Below, piece after piece: positions 8,766-17,908 of a stretch of 64,000 nt of DNA. Location: the IMG/VR virus record IMGVR_UViG_3300020197_000017, positions 1-64,000 of that record; one strand, written 5' to 3'. Position numbers and translations under genes: made by a program. The notes below the pieces were generated by a model that was not told where the DNA came from, did no database searches, and saw only the letters and a list, made by a program, of their open reading frames with translations. The stretch's first letter is position 1. Every line of letters starts with the position of its first letter. Source of the DNA: a virus.

Positions 8766-11700
8766 ATGGCCAACACCCAGTCCCAGGCGGAGGCGATCCG
8801 CGATCTCCTGGTCGAGCGCCTCGAGCTGTTCGACTCGTCGTTGGACACCTCGGAGGGTTCTGCGCTCTGGACGCAGGTCATCGCGCCCGTCTTCGCCCAG
8901 ATGGGCACGGATCCCTTCGACACGGACATCCGGACCTTCCTGAAGGATCGTGTCACGCAGTCCTTCCCGACGGTCTCCGCCCAGGAAGGAGACGCGCTCG
9001 CAGACCTGCTCATCACGCCTCTCGAGGTGCTGATGGAGCCACTGAAGCGCGAGATCCAGATCGTTCGCACAGGACAGTCCGCCCGCTACCCCGAGCAGAT
9101 GCGGCTCGAAGACGCGCGTGACCTCGCCGCGAACTTCTTCATCGAGTGGAACAGCGGCTCCAGGGCAACGGGCGTCGTGCGCATCTACTTCTCGGCTCCC
9201 ACCTACCTGCAGATCCTGCCGACGACCGAGTTCTCGACGGCCAGCGGGCTGATCTTCTACCCGAGCTCGGCCCAGACCGTCCGCCCGGAGACGATGATCC
9301 TGTTCCGGTCAGGGACCGAGTACTACGTCGACGTGCCGCTCACCTCGGCCGACACGGGGAGCGCGTACTCCGTCGCAAAGGGTTCGATCACCAGCGTCAA
9401 GGGGATCACCGGCTACACGCGCCTGGCCAACCTCACCGACTTCGCTGGAGGGGCAGACGCGGAGACCACGACAGAGCTGCTGAAGCGGGTCCGCTCGAGC
9501 CTCACGGAACGCACGCTCAACGTCCGTCGAGGCATCGTGGCGCGCATCGAGACGGACTTCGCCGCGGTCTCGGACGTCGAGGTGGTCGGCTACGGTGACC
9601 CAGAGATGCAGCGTGACATCGTCACGGGCGGCGGGGAGGGCTCCGTCATCGCCAGCGGTGTTTGCATCATCGTCGGGCAGTTCGTGCTGATGTTCTCGAC
9701 GTTCGAGAACCGGGGCAACGACGGACTGACGCAGATCTCCGAGGGGGACGAGATCGAGCTGAACTTCTGGAGCTTCCTCTACTCCACGGAGACGGGCGCC
9801 GCGAACGAGAAGTTCACGATCGACACCATCCTCTTCGACTCGCGGAACAGCATCACGGAGATGCCCTCCATCCTGCTGTTCCGCATCAGCAACGTCCCGT
9901 CCGTCACAGCCCCGGTGGCTGGCATGCTCCCCGGGGTCCTCCCCGGCGTCTTCGCTGTGGTCCGGACCACGGGCAAGATCGAGATCTCCGACATCCCCGG
10001 AGGCATCACCAACCCCAACACGGTGCGCGGAACGATCGAGATCAACGACAACGAGATCCACATCGGCGGGCACTACGACGTGTGGCTGCGTACCTCGAAC
10101 ACTACGGAGAGCTCGGCCACGATGGAGGACATCCGCTCCGAGAGCGCCCTCGTCGAGGGTTCGGACCTCGTGGTGGCTGGTGAGAGTGACCACTACCGCC
10201 ACATCGTCCATAGGAAGTACACCGTGTCGAGCACGTCGTCCTTCCGGCTGGACGGCGCACTCGTCTGCGCGGTCACCGGGGCCCGCGCGACCATCGCGAG
10301 GGTGTCGTCGGCGTCTGGCACCTACACGTACGAGCTCTGGGAGTCGAACGGGGTCCTCTTCGCGGTCAGCGACTCGGTCACGGACGGCACGACGACCGGT
10401 ACGCTCACCGCGGTGGCCTACTCGGATTGGGAGGATGCCGGCGTCGAGCGCGGCATGGTGCTCGCCCTGCCGCGCGGCAACGAGGAGGGCTCGTACCGGA
10501 TCCTGAAGGTCGACGGACCATTCCTCTACCTGGACATCAACCTCACGACGACGGACAAGGCCCAGCTCTTCCGGGTGCTGAGCGAGGTCTCCCTCGACCT
10601 GTTCAACACGAAGTCGATCATCGTGCCTTTCGGGGACGCCGATGGGCGCGACCTGGGCACCACCATCGGCTCGACCACCGTTCGTACCGGCATCAACCTG
10701 CAGGACTACGGGGCGGTCGAGGGAGACACCCTGGAGATCCTCTCGGGGGACGACCAAGGGGCGTACACCATTTCGGAGTGGTCGAGCTTCGGGGGTACGG
10801 GACCCGTCCTCAGCTCGGTGATGTCCGCGACGAACTCCAACCTCGAGTACCGCGTGTACCGCGCGACGCAGCCGGTCGAACGCCCCCTGTTGCGCGTACT
10901 CCCGGACGGCGTGGTGCTGCTCGACGGCGCGGGACAGGACAGCGGGTACAAGATTCCCAACGCCGTCCCTGTGGATGCGCGCCCCGTGCACGCCTACTCC
11001 GGCGCGAAGGCGCTCTCGCAGGGGCTCAACGGTTTCGTCCTGATGGACCCGGGCTCCGGCTGGGCACCCACCGAGGACTACGCAACAGACATCTCTGGCT
11101 ACGACTGGGCGAGCTGGACCGGCGGCAGCTTCGAGGATTTCTACACGGGGGACGAGCTCACCTTCCGGCGGTCCTACACGGACGAGTCTCTGCCGAGTGA
11201 TGGCTACATCGCAGTCATCTCCGTGCACGGCAGCAACGGGCAGATGTACCTGGACTCGAACCTCCCCGACAACGCCAAGAACTTCCTGTCGAGCATGCGG
11301 GAGTGGCTGCTCGACATCATCTCGACGTTCGGGTTCGGGGGTGACGAGGAGGAGCTCGTCAACGCGTTCAGTCCCATCAAGTTCGGACCGAACGAGGACA
11401 CGGCGTTGCCGCTGATCCTGCAGTTCGAGATCATCATCCCCTACGAGGTCTTCGACGGCTGCAACAACGTGTTCGTGGCCCTGCCGGAGTTCGACTGGGA
11501 GAACGAGTTCGCAGACGCAGACACGTTCAACGAGGCCATCGGGCGCTTCAACGATGGCGACATGACTGGACGGGACCCGGCGCTGCTGAAGGCCTCGCGG
11601 GGAGACGTCCTCACGGTCCTGAGTGGCCTCAACACTGGCTCCTACGTCATCGAGCGGGTCGAGGCGTACTACCTCATCAACGGCGGCGCCGTGGTGGACG

Positions 11701-14700
11701 GTGGCGGGTCCATCAACCTCGATGCCGCGTACAAGGTGGGCTTGGTCGTCATTCGGGACGAGTTCCCGGTCCCGGCACTGCAGGGTCTCCCCGAGTTCTT
11801 CAAGGGCGGTTCCGTGCCGTGGGGACTACCTGCCGTCACAGACCTGCCCTTCACGGTCACCGACGAGGACGGCAACCCCGTCGTCGGGTGGGACTGGGTC
11901 GAGCAGGCGCTGACCTGGTTCTTCCGGACGCTCAACAGACTGGGCTTCGACCTCCCCGAGGACGTGTCGCTCGACGTGCCTGAGACGCTGAAGGCGTTCT
12001 GGCAGATGCTCTTCAGCAGCTATGCGGTCGGTCGCCCGACCGCGCCGCAGTACCTGCGCCTCTACTTCCAGGAGCCGACGAGCTGCACGGTCTACGCTCC
12101 CACACCCTGCGCGCGGTACCAATGGGCGCTGCCCTCGCTGACGACTGCGGAGGTCGAGGGCACAGGGATCACGCTCCCCCTTCCGGACCTCGATGGGATG
12201 ACCGTCTCTGTGGAGGTGGAGCGACTGTCTGGGTCGACCACGCTGTCCGGTACCATGATGGCCGACTTCGGCACGGCCGCGACGCTGGAGGAACTCGCCG
12301 AGCTCCTCCAGACGCTCCTCGACCCCGGCGAGGAGTACCTCCTCGTCTCGGGCCCGGCTACCCCCACCGGGGCGCTCACGCTCACCCAGGTGGTGGGCGG
12401 CGTGGACGAGTACGTCTACGTCTCCGCCATCGACCTCACGGCCGGCATGCGCGTGCTCGGGTTCTACGGGCCCGCCCCCGCGAAGTTTCCGGAGCTCAAG
12501 ACCTCCACCAGCTGCTCCATCGCCTACGAACGGATCACGGTCGGCGCAGGCACCGCCCTCGCCTTCGGTCTCGAGATCGAGACCGACCTCACCCACCTGA
12601 CGCCTGTGGCTGCTTTCAACGGCACCTTCGAGCTCGGGGAGACTGTGACGTCGAGCGGCGGAGCCACAGGCGTCGTGTGGGCCATCGCGGACGACACCAC
12701 GGACGCGGTACTCGGACACCTGTGGTTGGTCGAGGTCACCGGCGTCTTTGCTGCCGCGGAGACGGTGACCGGGGACGATAGTGGCGCCACCTTCGTGATC
12801 AGCGTGGCTGACGAGACGGCCACAATCGTGGACACCAACGTCACGGACGGCGTCGACGACATCACGCGGACCTTCGAGGAAGTCGCGACGATGTTCCAGG
12901 CGGAGATCATCGCCTCTGTCGAGTTCAACGTCACTGCGGGTGCGGCGGCCGACTACGACGTGATCGAGATTTCCCCGACGCTCGCGATCACCGTCGAGTT
13001 CGAGGACAGGTCTGGAACGGGGGCCGGACCGGGGCGGTTCGTCTTCTCGGTCGAGGACACCGACCACGTCGACCTGGTCACCGGGATCAACATCGACAGC
13101 CCGATGAGCGGCACGCTGACCGACTTCGCGATCACCTACGTCAACTCGACGCTGCCGGCGACGACGAACTCGACCACGCTCAACGGCATGGACTACGACC
13201 CGACGGTGTCGCTGCTTGAGATCACCGTCAGCGACGGTACCACGCCGGTCGTACTGGCGCCGTCGCTGACCTACTGGGAGGCTCTCGCGTTCAAGATCGC
13301 GGTCCAGGACCTCATCGACGCCGGCGACTTCGAGGGAGCGGCCCAGGTATTGAACGCGGACACGGACTGGTGCGAGAGCAGCGGAACCCGCTACGTCCTC
13401 TGGGTGGACGGCGACACGGGGCTCGTGGCGCGCGGCATCGTCGGTGGGACGGCGTCCTCGATCAGTCTGACGAACCACACGACCTTCGGCTTCGCGACTG
13501 CCAGCGCGACTGGCAGCAGCTCCGTGTCGTGGATGGTGCAAGGAGCCACTGAGCCCGGCGAGACTCAGGCGGCCTTCCAGCACCCGCACGCACCGACGCT
13601 CTTCTCGACTGCGGTGGGGGCCGTGGAGCTCCTCTTCACGCCGTCGGACGAGGCGACTCCCTACCAGGTCTTCCCGGGGCAGACGAGCACCGGCGACACG
13701 GCGACGGTGGACCTTCCGCGTGACCTGGTCGTCGGCTCGCCCTACGAGGGGCAGCTGTCGGTGGAGGTCCGGTTCACGGACGCCGACTACGCATCGCCGA
13801 TCGAGCTCGACATCCGCGAGGAGTCCGATTGGCTCTACGTCTACGAGCAGCGGCGGCTCCTCGAGCACACCAGCTACGAGGCGTCGGACACGGACGTCTC
13901 GAGCGACCGAGTCTCCGCTGTCGTCACCTCCTTCGGCTCGAACAAGGTGCAGCTGCTCAACATGAGCAGTATCGGGCTGTCCGACGAGTTCACCTTCCTC
14001 GCCCCCAACACCGGGCTCGACGGGGACCAGGTGCAGGTGGGCGACGTCCTCTTCATCGAGGAGGGGGACGACCTGGGCGGCTACACCGTCACCGAGCGGT
14101 CAGCTTACGAGCTCGTGCTCGACAAGAACCTCACCGTTAGCTCCGGGCGGATCTACCGCTACGGGAACGACGGCATACTGGTACTCGGCGGCACGCCCAA
14201 GGTCACCTCGCCGACCGCGGCCTTCACGAACGACGACATCGGGAGGTACCTCACGATCTGGTTGTCCAACCGCGAGAACGTGGACGGCAGCTACAAGATC
14301 ACGGCGGTGGAGACGGATGGCTCAGGCTGCACCCTCGAGGGCGACCCCTTCACGCTGGAGGAGGCCGACCTCCACTGGGCGGTCGTGAAGGCCCCGACGG
14401 AGACCGTCGGGGCGTCGGAGACGGGTGGGCGTTCCGCACTCGTAGGCCTCCGTCCGGTGCGCATCTACAGCGGGGAGCCGACCAAGCTCCAGATCGTGAA
14501 GGTGAGTCCCACCCTCGATCGTGCGGAGGCCGCGGTTTACACCACGGTCGACGAGGACCTGTCGCCTCCCAGGAGCGGTGTGCGCCAGCCCTACAAGGTT
14601 GTCCGGCCCGGAACGCAGCACATCTCGGCGACCGCGATGAACGAACAGCGGTCTCGGGGGCTGTACTACTTCGACGTCCTCACCACCTCGCTTGGCGGGG

Positions 14701-15398
14701 ACGATGTCTACAACCTCCCGCGCGACGTGAAGATGGAGCCGGTCTTCGGGACGTACGACTCCTACGGGTACCGCATCGACGTGACCGACAGCCGTTTCAG
14801 CTTCTCCACGAGGGAGGAGGCGTCCCTGGTGCTCTCGTCGGTGTTCTTGCCCAACGGGCTCGATGACCAGCTGAGCAACTTCATCGCGCTGAACGGCCGT
14901 AGTATCCGGCTCGACTACGAGTACGCCCCCACCGTCGCCGAGGTTCAGAGCCTGCTGCTCTCCGACGACAACCGAGTCCTCTGCGCAGACCCGCTCGCGC
15001 GGCACTTCCTGCCGGCCTACGTCTCGCTGGACATCACCTACGTGGGCGGCAACAAGACGTCGACGGTTGCCGGTGCGCTGTCGGACTACGTCAACGGCCT
15101 GAGCGCCGTCGATGAGCTGGACCTCGCAGAGCTCGAGCGCATCCTACACAACAACGGGGTCGCGAAGTACGATCACCCCATCCGGCTGATCACGCTGACC
15201 CACGACCTCGACCGCCGCATCGTGGGTACGCAGGCGGAGGATCGAATCAACGACGACAACATCGCCTACAACGGCACGAACAGGACCACGTTCTTCATCG
15301 CAGGCACCGACGCGTCGACCTTCAGCGCGGAGGAGGATGTGCCGCCTGGTGCGCGGATCTGGCTGGTCCGGGAGTCCTCACGCTCGACGTTCAGGTGA
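8766..15398 (+). CDS. Giant baseplate J/gp6-like wedge protein, 2210 aa
   Basis: Residues about 1-290 show the baseplate J-like pattern. A helical start is followed by ALADLLITPLEVLMEPLKRE, a strand-rich region around GVVRIYFSAPTYLQILP, and GGADAETTTELLKRVRSSL with a following Val/Asp strand. That last part corresponds to the conserved 'GG.d.Esd..lr.R' element. The remaining ~1900 residues are not part of normal J proteins, which are about 300-650 residues long. They contain at least five copies of a short beta module of the form GDxLxIxxGxxxGxYxI (around bases 10447, 10720, 11599, 14037 and 14239), acidic beta domains and a helical insertion at about residue 1060. It probably forms the wedge and much of the baseplate periphery. 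The gene starts four bases after the gp25-like gene. Confidence 0.7.
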   Translation: MANTQSQAEAIRDLLVERLELFDSSLDTSEGSALWTQVIAPVFAQMGTDPFDTDIRTFLKDRVTQSFPTVSAQEGDALADLLITPLEVLMEPLKREIQIVRTGQSARYPEQMRLEDARDLAANFFIEWNSGSRATGVVRIYFSAPTYLQILPTTEFSTASGLIFYPSSAQTVRPETMILFRSGTEYYVDVPLTSADTGSAYSVAKGSITSVKGITGYTRLANLTDFAGGADAETTTELLKRVRSSLTERTLNVRRGIVARIETDFAAVSDVEVVGYGDPEMQRDIVTGGGEGSVIASGVCIIVGQFVLMFSTFENRGNDGLTQISEGDEIELNFWSFLYSTETGAANEKFTIDTILFDSRNSITEMPSILLFRISNVPSVTAPVAGMLPGVLPGVFAVVRTTGKIEISDIPGGITNPNTVRGTIEINDNEIHIGGHYDVWLRTSNTTESSATMEDIRSESALVEGSDLVVAGESDHYRHIVHRKYTVSSTSSFRLDGALVCAVTGARATIARVSSASGTYTYELWESNGVLFAVSDSVTDGTTTGTLTAVAYSDWEDAGVERGMVLALPRGNEEGSYRILKVDGPFLYLDINLTTTDKAQLFRVLSEVSLDLFNTKSIIVPFGDADGRDLGTTIGSTTVRTGINLQDYGAVEGDTLEILSGDDQGAYTISEWSSFGGTGPVLSSVMSATNSNLEYRVYRATQPVERPLLRVLPDGVVLLDGAGQDSGYKIPNAVPVDARPVHAYSGAKALSQGLNGFVLMDPGSGWAPTEDYATDISGYDWASWTGGSFEDFYTGDELTFRRSYTDESLPSDGYIAVISVHGSNGQMYLDSNLPDNAKNFLSSMREWLLDIISTFGFGGDEEELVNAFSPIKFGPNEDTALPLILQFEIIIPYEVFDGCNNVFVALPEFDWENEFADADTFNEAIGRFNDGDMTGRDPALLKASRGDVLTVLSGLNTGSYVIERVEAYYLINGGAVVDGGGSINLDAAYKVGLVVIRDEFPVPALQGLPEFFKGGSVPWGLPAVTDLPFTVTDEDGNPVVGWDWVEQALTWFFRTLNRLGFDLPEDVSLDVPETLKAFWQMLFSSYAVGRPTAPQYLRLYFQEPTSCTVYAPTPCARYQWALPSLTTAEVEGTGITLPLPDLDGMTVSVEVERLSGSTTLSGTMMADFGTAATLEELAELLQTLLDPGEEYLLVSGPATPTGALTLTQVVGGVDEYVYVSAIDLTAGMRVLGFYGPAPAKFPELKTSTSCSIAYERITVGAGTALAFGLEIETDLTHLTPVAAFNGTFELGETVTSSGGATGVVWAIADDTTDAVLGHLWLVEVTGVFAAAETVTGDDSGATFVISVADETATIVDTNVTDGVDDITRTFEEVATMFQAEIIASVEFNVTAGAAADYDVIEISPTLAITVEFEDRSGTGAGPGRFVFSVEDTDHVDLVTGINIDSPMSGTLTDFAITYVNSTLPATTNSTTLNGMDYDPTVSLLEITVSDGTTPVVLAPSLTYWEALAFKIAVQDLIDAGDFEGAAQVLNADTDWCESSGTRYVLWVDGDTGLVARGIVGGTASSISLTNHTTFGFATASATGSSSVSWMVQGATEPGETQAAFQHPHAPTLFSTAVGAVELLFTPSDEATPYQVFPGQTSTGDTATVDLPRDLVVGSPYEGQLSVEVRFTDADYASPIELDIREESDWLYVYEQRRLLEHTSYEASDTDVSSDRVSAVVTSFGSNKVQLLNMSSIGLSDEFTFLAPNTGLDGDQVQVGDVLFIEEGDDLGGYTVTERSAYELVLDKNLTVSSGRIYRYGNDGILVLGGTPKVTSPTAAFTNDDIGRYLTIWLSNRENVDGSYKITAVETDGSGCTLEGDPFTLEEADLHWAVVKAPTETVGASETGGRSALVGLRPVRIYSGEPTKLQIVKVSPTLDRAEAAVYTTVDEDLSPPRSGVRQPYKVVRPGTQHISATAMNEQRSRGLYYFDVLTTSLGGDDVYNLPRDVKMEPVFGTYDSYGYRIDVTDSRFSFSTREEASLVLSSVFLPNGLDDQLSNFIALNGRSIRLDYEYAPTVAEVQSLLLSDDNRVLCADPLARHFLPAYVSLDITYVGGNKTSTVAGALSDYVNGLSAVDELDLAELERILHNNGVAKYDHPIRLITLTHDLDRRIVGTQAEDRINDDNIAYNGTNRTTFFIAGTDASTFSAEEDVPPGARIWLVRESSRSTFR

Positions 15399-15405
15399 GG
15401 CGACC

Positions 15406-15627
15406 ATGGCGCGCACAGAACTTCTCGTACCGCACCCCATCCTCATCGAAGACCCGGCTCGGGTCCTGCGGTACCCTGGGAGTCAGGAACTCCTCGCACC
15501 CGGGCTGCGGGCACCGCAGCTTGGAGATCTCCGTGCGGCGCTCGGCGTCGATCTTCCGCAGCTGATCGCTCCGAGACTCGTGCCCGTGCAGGAGTTCGCG
15601 TACAACGTCCGGATGGAGTACCTGTAA
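15406..15627 (+). CDS. Small tail-cluster protein, 73 aa
   Basis: The ATG at 15406 is preceded by GAGG six bases upstream; longer in-frame starts would lie inside the giant wedge gene. The protein is Pro/Leu-rich (HPILIEDPARVLRYPGSQEL, LPQLIAPRLVPVQEF) with a short charged C-terminus. The look is that of a small connector or peptide clamp, but nothing specific is recognised. It is followed four bases later by the next structural gene. Confidence 0.65.
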   Translation: MARTELLVPHPILIEDPARVLRYPGSQELLAPGLRAPQLGDLRAALGVDLPQLIAPRLVPVQEFAYNVRMEYL

Positions 15628-15631
15628 CGCC

Positions 15632-17908
15632 ATGGCTTCTCCCAGTATCACGAACCGCCGCCCGGACGAGGGAGATACCGACGTGTCGGTGGACACGCCG
15701 TTCCGCTTCGGGATCCGCGATCTCGACACGCGAGCGGACCTGTCCACCGTGTACTGCTCGGTTACCTACGCCAGGGCCTTCTACATTCCGGAGGAGGACG
15801 TGCTCCCGGCCGAGGCGAACATCGAGGGCTCCAGCCTGGTGCTCTCGATGTTCGACGACGCATCGGGCACCACGAACCCTGGCGAGCCTTGTCAGGAGAG
15901 CACGGTCGACCTGGGCGGCGGTGACTGGGTCTACCGCCTCGAGAAGGACGGGGCCGACGACGACCCGCAGGAGGGCGTGCTCTACGTCACCATATCGGCG
16001 CAGGACCCGGTGGGCCCGTACTCGTTCAAGGTCACGCTCGAGGTGGACGGCGCCGGCGTGACCGCCGCACCCTACGCCTACACGACGCACGCGGACTATG
16101 TGGGCGTCGTCCTCGGCTTCGTCTACTGGCCCGAGAACACTGGCATCTTCCTGCTATTCCGCGACGACGGCACCAAACGGATCTCGATTGTCGGGCCGTC
16201 GACGGACGGCATCGGTACGCGGAGCACGGAGGTCTCCACGGTCTTCAACTGGGCCCGGGAGATCACCTACACCATCGTGGTCGACCCAACAGCCTATCGC
16301 CGCCTCATCCAGGTCTTCGCGACGACTCTGGATGGTGAGGAGACCTTGCTCGGGGAGGTGGACCTCGACACCATCAACGAGTTCCTCCCCTCGGTGCGTA
16401 TGGGGCGCTTGTACGCCGAGGACACCCCGACCGGCTACGTGACGGCCCTGGTCGGGTTGGATGGGACGGACACCGGCAACTACCTGGACGTGCACGGCTT
16501 CCAGGTAGCCAACTTCGGGAAGGTGCTGCTCGTCGACGGCAACCCCACGCCTTCTGGGAGCACGGAGGTGGAGCCGGTCGAGGCGCTGTTCGTTCTCGGC
16601 TCCGAGGGTGCCGAGGCCTGGAGGAACTCGGGGAGCTTCGACGAGGAGACCACCGACACTGCCCTCCACATCACGGCCACGACCGGGCCGTCCTGCAAGG
16701 TGCGCACGGAGCCCGACATCACCAACGGGGAGTGGATGCTCCTCGGCACGCTCACCGCGCGGAACGCCGTGCACGCGGGCTCCCACTCGACCGGGATGGG
16801 GCTGCGCGTCGAGGACGGCACGAAGCAGTACTCGCTGGTGCTGCTCGACGACTTCGCCGAGTACACGGTGGGGCTGGTGGACTCCACGGCGGAAGAGGAC
16901 GCCATCCTCGTGGGCTACGGTCTGCCGGCCGAGGCGGTCGACTGGGAAGAGGACGTCCCCTTCATCTTCATGGGGTCGGCGCTCAACGACTTCGTCCGTG
17001 CCTTCTTCGGGGACGAGGACACCACCCCGGCCATCGACAAGGGGTACGGCGCCGCCGGGTACACGGCCACGACGGTCTCCGCGGTCTCCTTCGGCGTCGT
17101 GGAGAGCGGGTCGTTCGCGGGGGACTTCTACCTCACGCACCTCTGGGTCTTCCCCAACTGCACCTTCTACGAGGGCAGCAACGGCACCTACCCGGATGCG
17201 CAGCCTGGTTGGACACGCACGCAGGCCCTGTCGACGCGGTCGCTCGCGGCGACGTCGTTCACCACGGACTGCACGGCCGTGGGTGCCTACGACATCTACT
17301 CCGTGACGGACACCACCTACGGCGCGACCTCCGGGGCCGCAGTCCTGTTCAAGGCACGCATCGGTGACTGGGTCGACTCCGCCGGGGCCACCAACCCCCT
17401 CCGGAGCCAGTTCGGGCCGATCGCGGCGGTCAGGACCAGCACCGTCGCGGTGCAGCTGTGGTTTGTGACGGACTCCGAGGGCACAACCTACGCCTTCCTC
17501 CCGAGCACCTCGACCGACTACCTGGACGTCCTGGCGCAGAACGTGGTGGGGCGCGCCATCTCCGCCGAGATCGACCTGTCCGCAGAGCACGTCTTCCTGC
17601 TGGACGTGAAGCCGCTGCAGCACGTGCGTCTCTATATTGACGAACTGGACGCGCCAGTCCTCGACGTGGCGTGGCCCGCCGAGATCACGCTACGCGGGCT
17701 CCCGACCTACATGCCGGCGAGCGCCGTCGTCGCCGTGGGTTCACTGAATGAAGACGCGGGCGTAGAATGCACCCTCTACTACGCCCGGGCGAGTATCGGG
17801 CGAGGATACGACTTCAGCATCACGATCGACGTCTCCGAGGAGGACCTACAGGACCGCGTCTACGGGAGCCTGGTAGACCTCAACATCGACGTGCAGGACG
17901 AGGACTGA
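15632..17908 (+). CDS. Large beta-rich tail protein, 758 aa
   Basis: The protein opens with a domain typical of baseplate or fibre proteins (SPSITNRRPDEGDTDVSVDT), then an all-beta region. Two segments look like laminin-G/concanavalin-type jelly rolls. One is around residues 150-290, with GVVLGFVYWPENTGIFLLFR. A second is around 560-740, with HVFLLDVKPLQHVRLYIDEL. Such domains commonly bind glycans. No catalytic motif is visible. It ends exactly one base before the 1609-residue protein's start, so both are probably made in fixed proportion. Specific function is unknown. Confidence 0.65.
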   Translation: MASPSITNRRPDEGDTDVSVDTPFRFGIRDLDTRADLSTVYCSVTYARAFYIPEEDVLPAEANIEGSSLVLSMFDDASGTTNPGEPCQESTVDLGGGDWVYRLEKDGADDDPQEGVLYVTISAQDPVGPYSFKVTLEVDGAGVTAAPYAYTTHADYVGVVLGFVYWPENTGIFLLFRDDGTKRISIVGPSTDGIGTRSTEVSTVFNWAREITYTIVVDPTAYRRLIQVFATTLDGEETLLGEVDLDTINEFLPSVRMGRLYAEDTPTGYVTALVGLDGTDTGNYLDVHGFQVANFGKVLLVDGNPTPSGSTEVEPVEALFVLGSEGAEAWRNSGSFDEETTDTALHITATTGPSCKVRTEPDITNGEWMLLGTLTARNAVHAGSHSTGMGLRVEDGTKQYSLVLLDDFAEYTVGLVDSTAEEDAILVGYGLPAEAVDWEEDVPFIFMGSALNDFVRAFFGDEDTTPAIDKGYGAAGYTATTVSAVSFGVVESGSFAGDFYLTHLWVFPNCTFYEGSNGTYPDAQPGWTRTQALSTRSLAATSFTTDCTAVGAYDIYSVTDTTYGATSGAAVLFKARIGDWVDSAGATNPLRSQFGPIAAVRTSTVAVQLWFVTDSEGTTYAFLPSTSTDYLDVLAQNVVGRAISAEIDLSAEHVFLLDVKPLQHVRLYIDELDAPVLDVAWPAEITLRGLPTYMPASAVVAVGSLNEDAGVECTLYYARASIGRGYDFSITIDVSEEDLQDRVYGSLVDLNIDVQDED

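Noticed and set aside
9309-11228. 639-codon leftward frame within the giant J-like gene
   Set aside because: Typical shadow of GC-rich coding; no ribosome site and no protein-like composition.
11826-13868. 680-codon leftward frame within the giant J-like gene
   Set aside because: Same reason: antisense shadow with Arg/Asp/Val/His-rich composition.
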